From assembly GCA_039527025.1 (NCBI GenBank), contig BAAAJN010000007.1, positions 62,001 to 126,000 of the forward strand: a DNA stretch of 64,000 bases, given 5' to 3'. The notes below the pieces were generated by a model, which did not search any database, had not been told where the DNA came from, and was given only the letters and a program-made list of their open reading frames with translations. This stretch comes from Microlunatus lacustris (GTDB taxonomy: Bacteria; Actinomycetota; Actinomycetes; Propionibacteriales; Propionibacteriaceae). Both the position numbers and the translations under genes were made by a program. Below, in pieces: positions 63,770 through 64,000 of this stretch; positions within the stretch are counted from its first letter, which is position 1, and each line of letters starts with the position of its first letter.

Positions 63770-64000
63770 TCAGCGCCGCAGGCCGAGCCGCTCGATGAGC
63801 GACCGGTAGCGGTTGATGTCGGTCTGGGCCACGTAGTTGAGCAGACGACGGCGCTGGCCGACCAGGAGCATCAGGCCACGACGGCTGTGGTGGTCGTGCT
63901 TGTGCTCCTTCAGGTGCTCGGTCAGGTGCGCGATGCGCCGGGTCAGGACCGCGACCTGGACCTCGGGAGAACCCGTGTCACCTTCGTGGGTGGCGAACTC
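63770..64000 (-). CDS. rpsO: 30S ribosomal protein S15, 3' part
   Basis: C-terminal 76 residues, cut at the window edge. EFATHEGDTGSPEVQVA, then LTRRIAHLTEHLKEHKHDHHSRRGLMLLVGQRRRLLNYV and the RYRSLIERLGLRR end are typical S15. It binds 16S rRNA helices h20-h22 early in 30S assembly. About 13 N-terminal residues lie outside the window. Read before pnp on the same strand. Confidence 0.95.
   Translation of the reverse strand, partial: EFATHEGDTGSPEVQVAVLTRRIAHLTEHLKEHKHDHHSRRGLMLLVGQRRRLLNYVAQTDINRYRSLIERLGLRR

Overview
The window is one contiguous piece of a high-GC actinobacterial chromosome. Codon third positions are almost all G or C, GTG and TTG starts are frequent, and the core gene order follows that of Mycobacterium and Streptomyces. 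The protein set fits Geodermatophilaceae (Blastococcus, Modestobacter, Geodermatophilus) best, but that placement is an inference made without a database search. I see no phage, plasmid, transposase, tRNA, rRNA or CRISPR array.

Layout. 0.2-7.8 kb is accessory: HNH nuclease, DedA protein, Bcr/CflA transporter, RpiR regulator, dienelactone-hydrolase-like enzyme, GNAT, then an ATP-grasp ligase paired with a GxSxG hydrolase. 7.9-10.9 kb holds a lipoprotein penicillin-binding protein and a CzcD-type metal exporter. From 10.9 kb the window follows a conserved minus-strand backbone read from high to low coordinates: coiled-coil SepIVA-like gene, DUF177, rpmF, rnc, mutM, (gtrA), smc, ftsY, ffh, amidohydrolase, rpsP, khpA, rimM, trmD, rplS, lepB, rnhB, DUF2469, yraN, yifB, dprA. 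Blocks of unrelated genes interrupt it. These are ohr/pfpI/SDR between ftsY and ffh (where amt-glnK-glnD usually sit), sdhCAB between trmD and rplS, a transporter/DUF1810/PPOx group between DUF2469 and yraN, and a 6-kb PPOx/UvrA-like/nuclease cassette between yraN and yifB. The 6-kb cassette is bounded by an imperfect 32-bp direct repeat.

46.8-52.2 kb carries DAK2-recG-rsmD-coaD, with translationally coupled junctions, and divergent rpmB. A degraded gene end separates rpmB from rnj. The right end has a MMPL transporter with two DUF2993 proteins, then dapB, an M16 protease, pnp and the 3' part of rpsO.

How the genes work together: translation and RNA (rpsP, rplS, rpmB, rpmF, rpsO, rimM, trmD, rsmD, rnc, rnj, pnp, khpA), protein export (ffh, ftsY, lepB), chromosome and repair (smc, mutM, recG, rnhB, dprA, yifB, yraN), respiration (sdhCAB), lysine/cell-wall precursor (dapB), CoA (coaD) and envelope functions.

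The points most worth checking are the TrmD-GNAT fusion, the repeat-bounded cassette with a possible yraN scar, the ATP-grasp/hydrolase pair, the MMPL-DUF2993 group, and a recurrent TANNNT box 6-8 nt before start codons, which suggests many leaderless transcripts.
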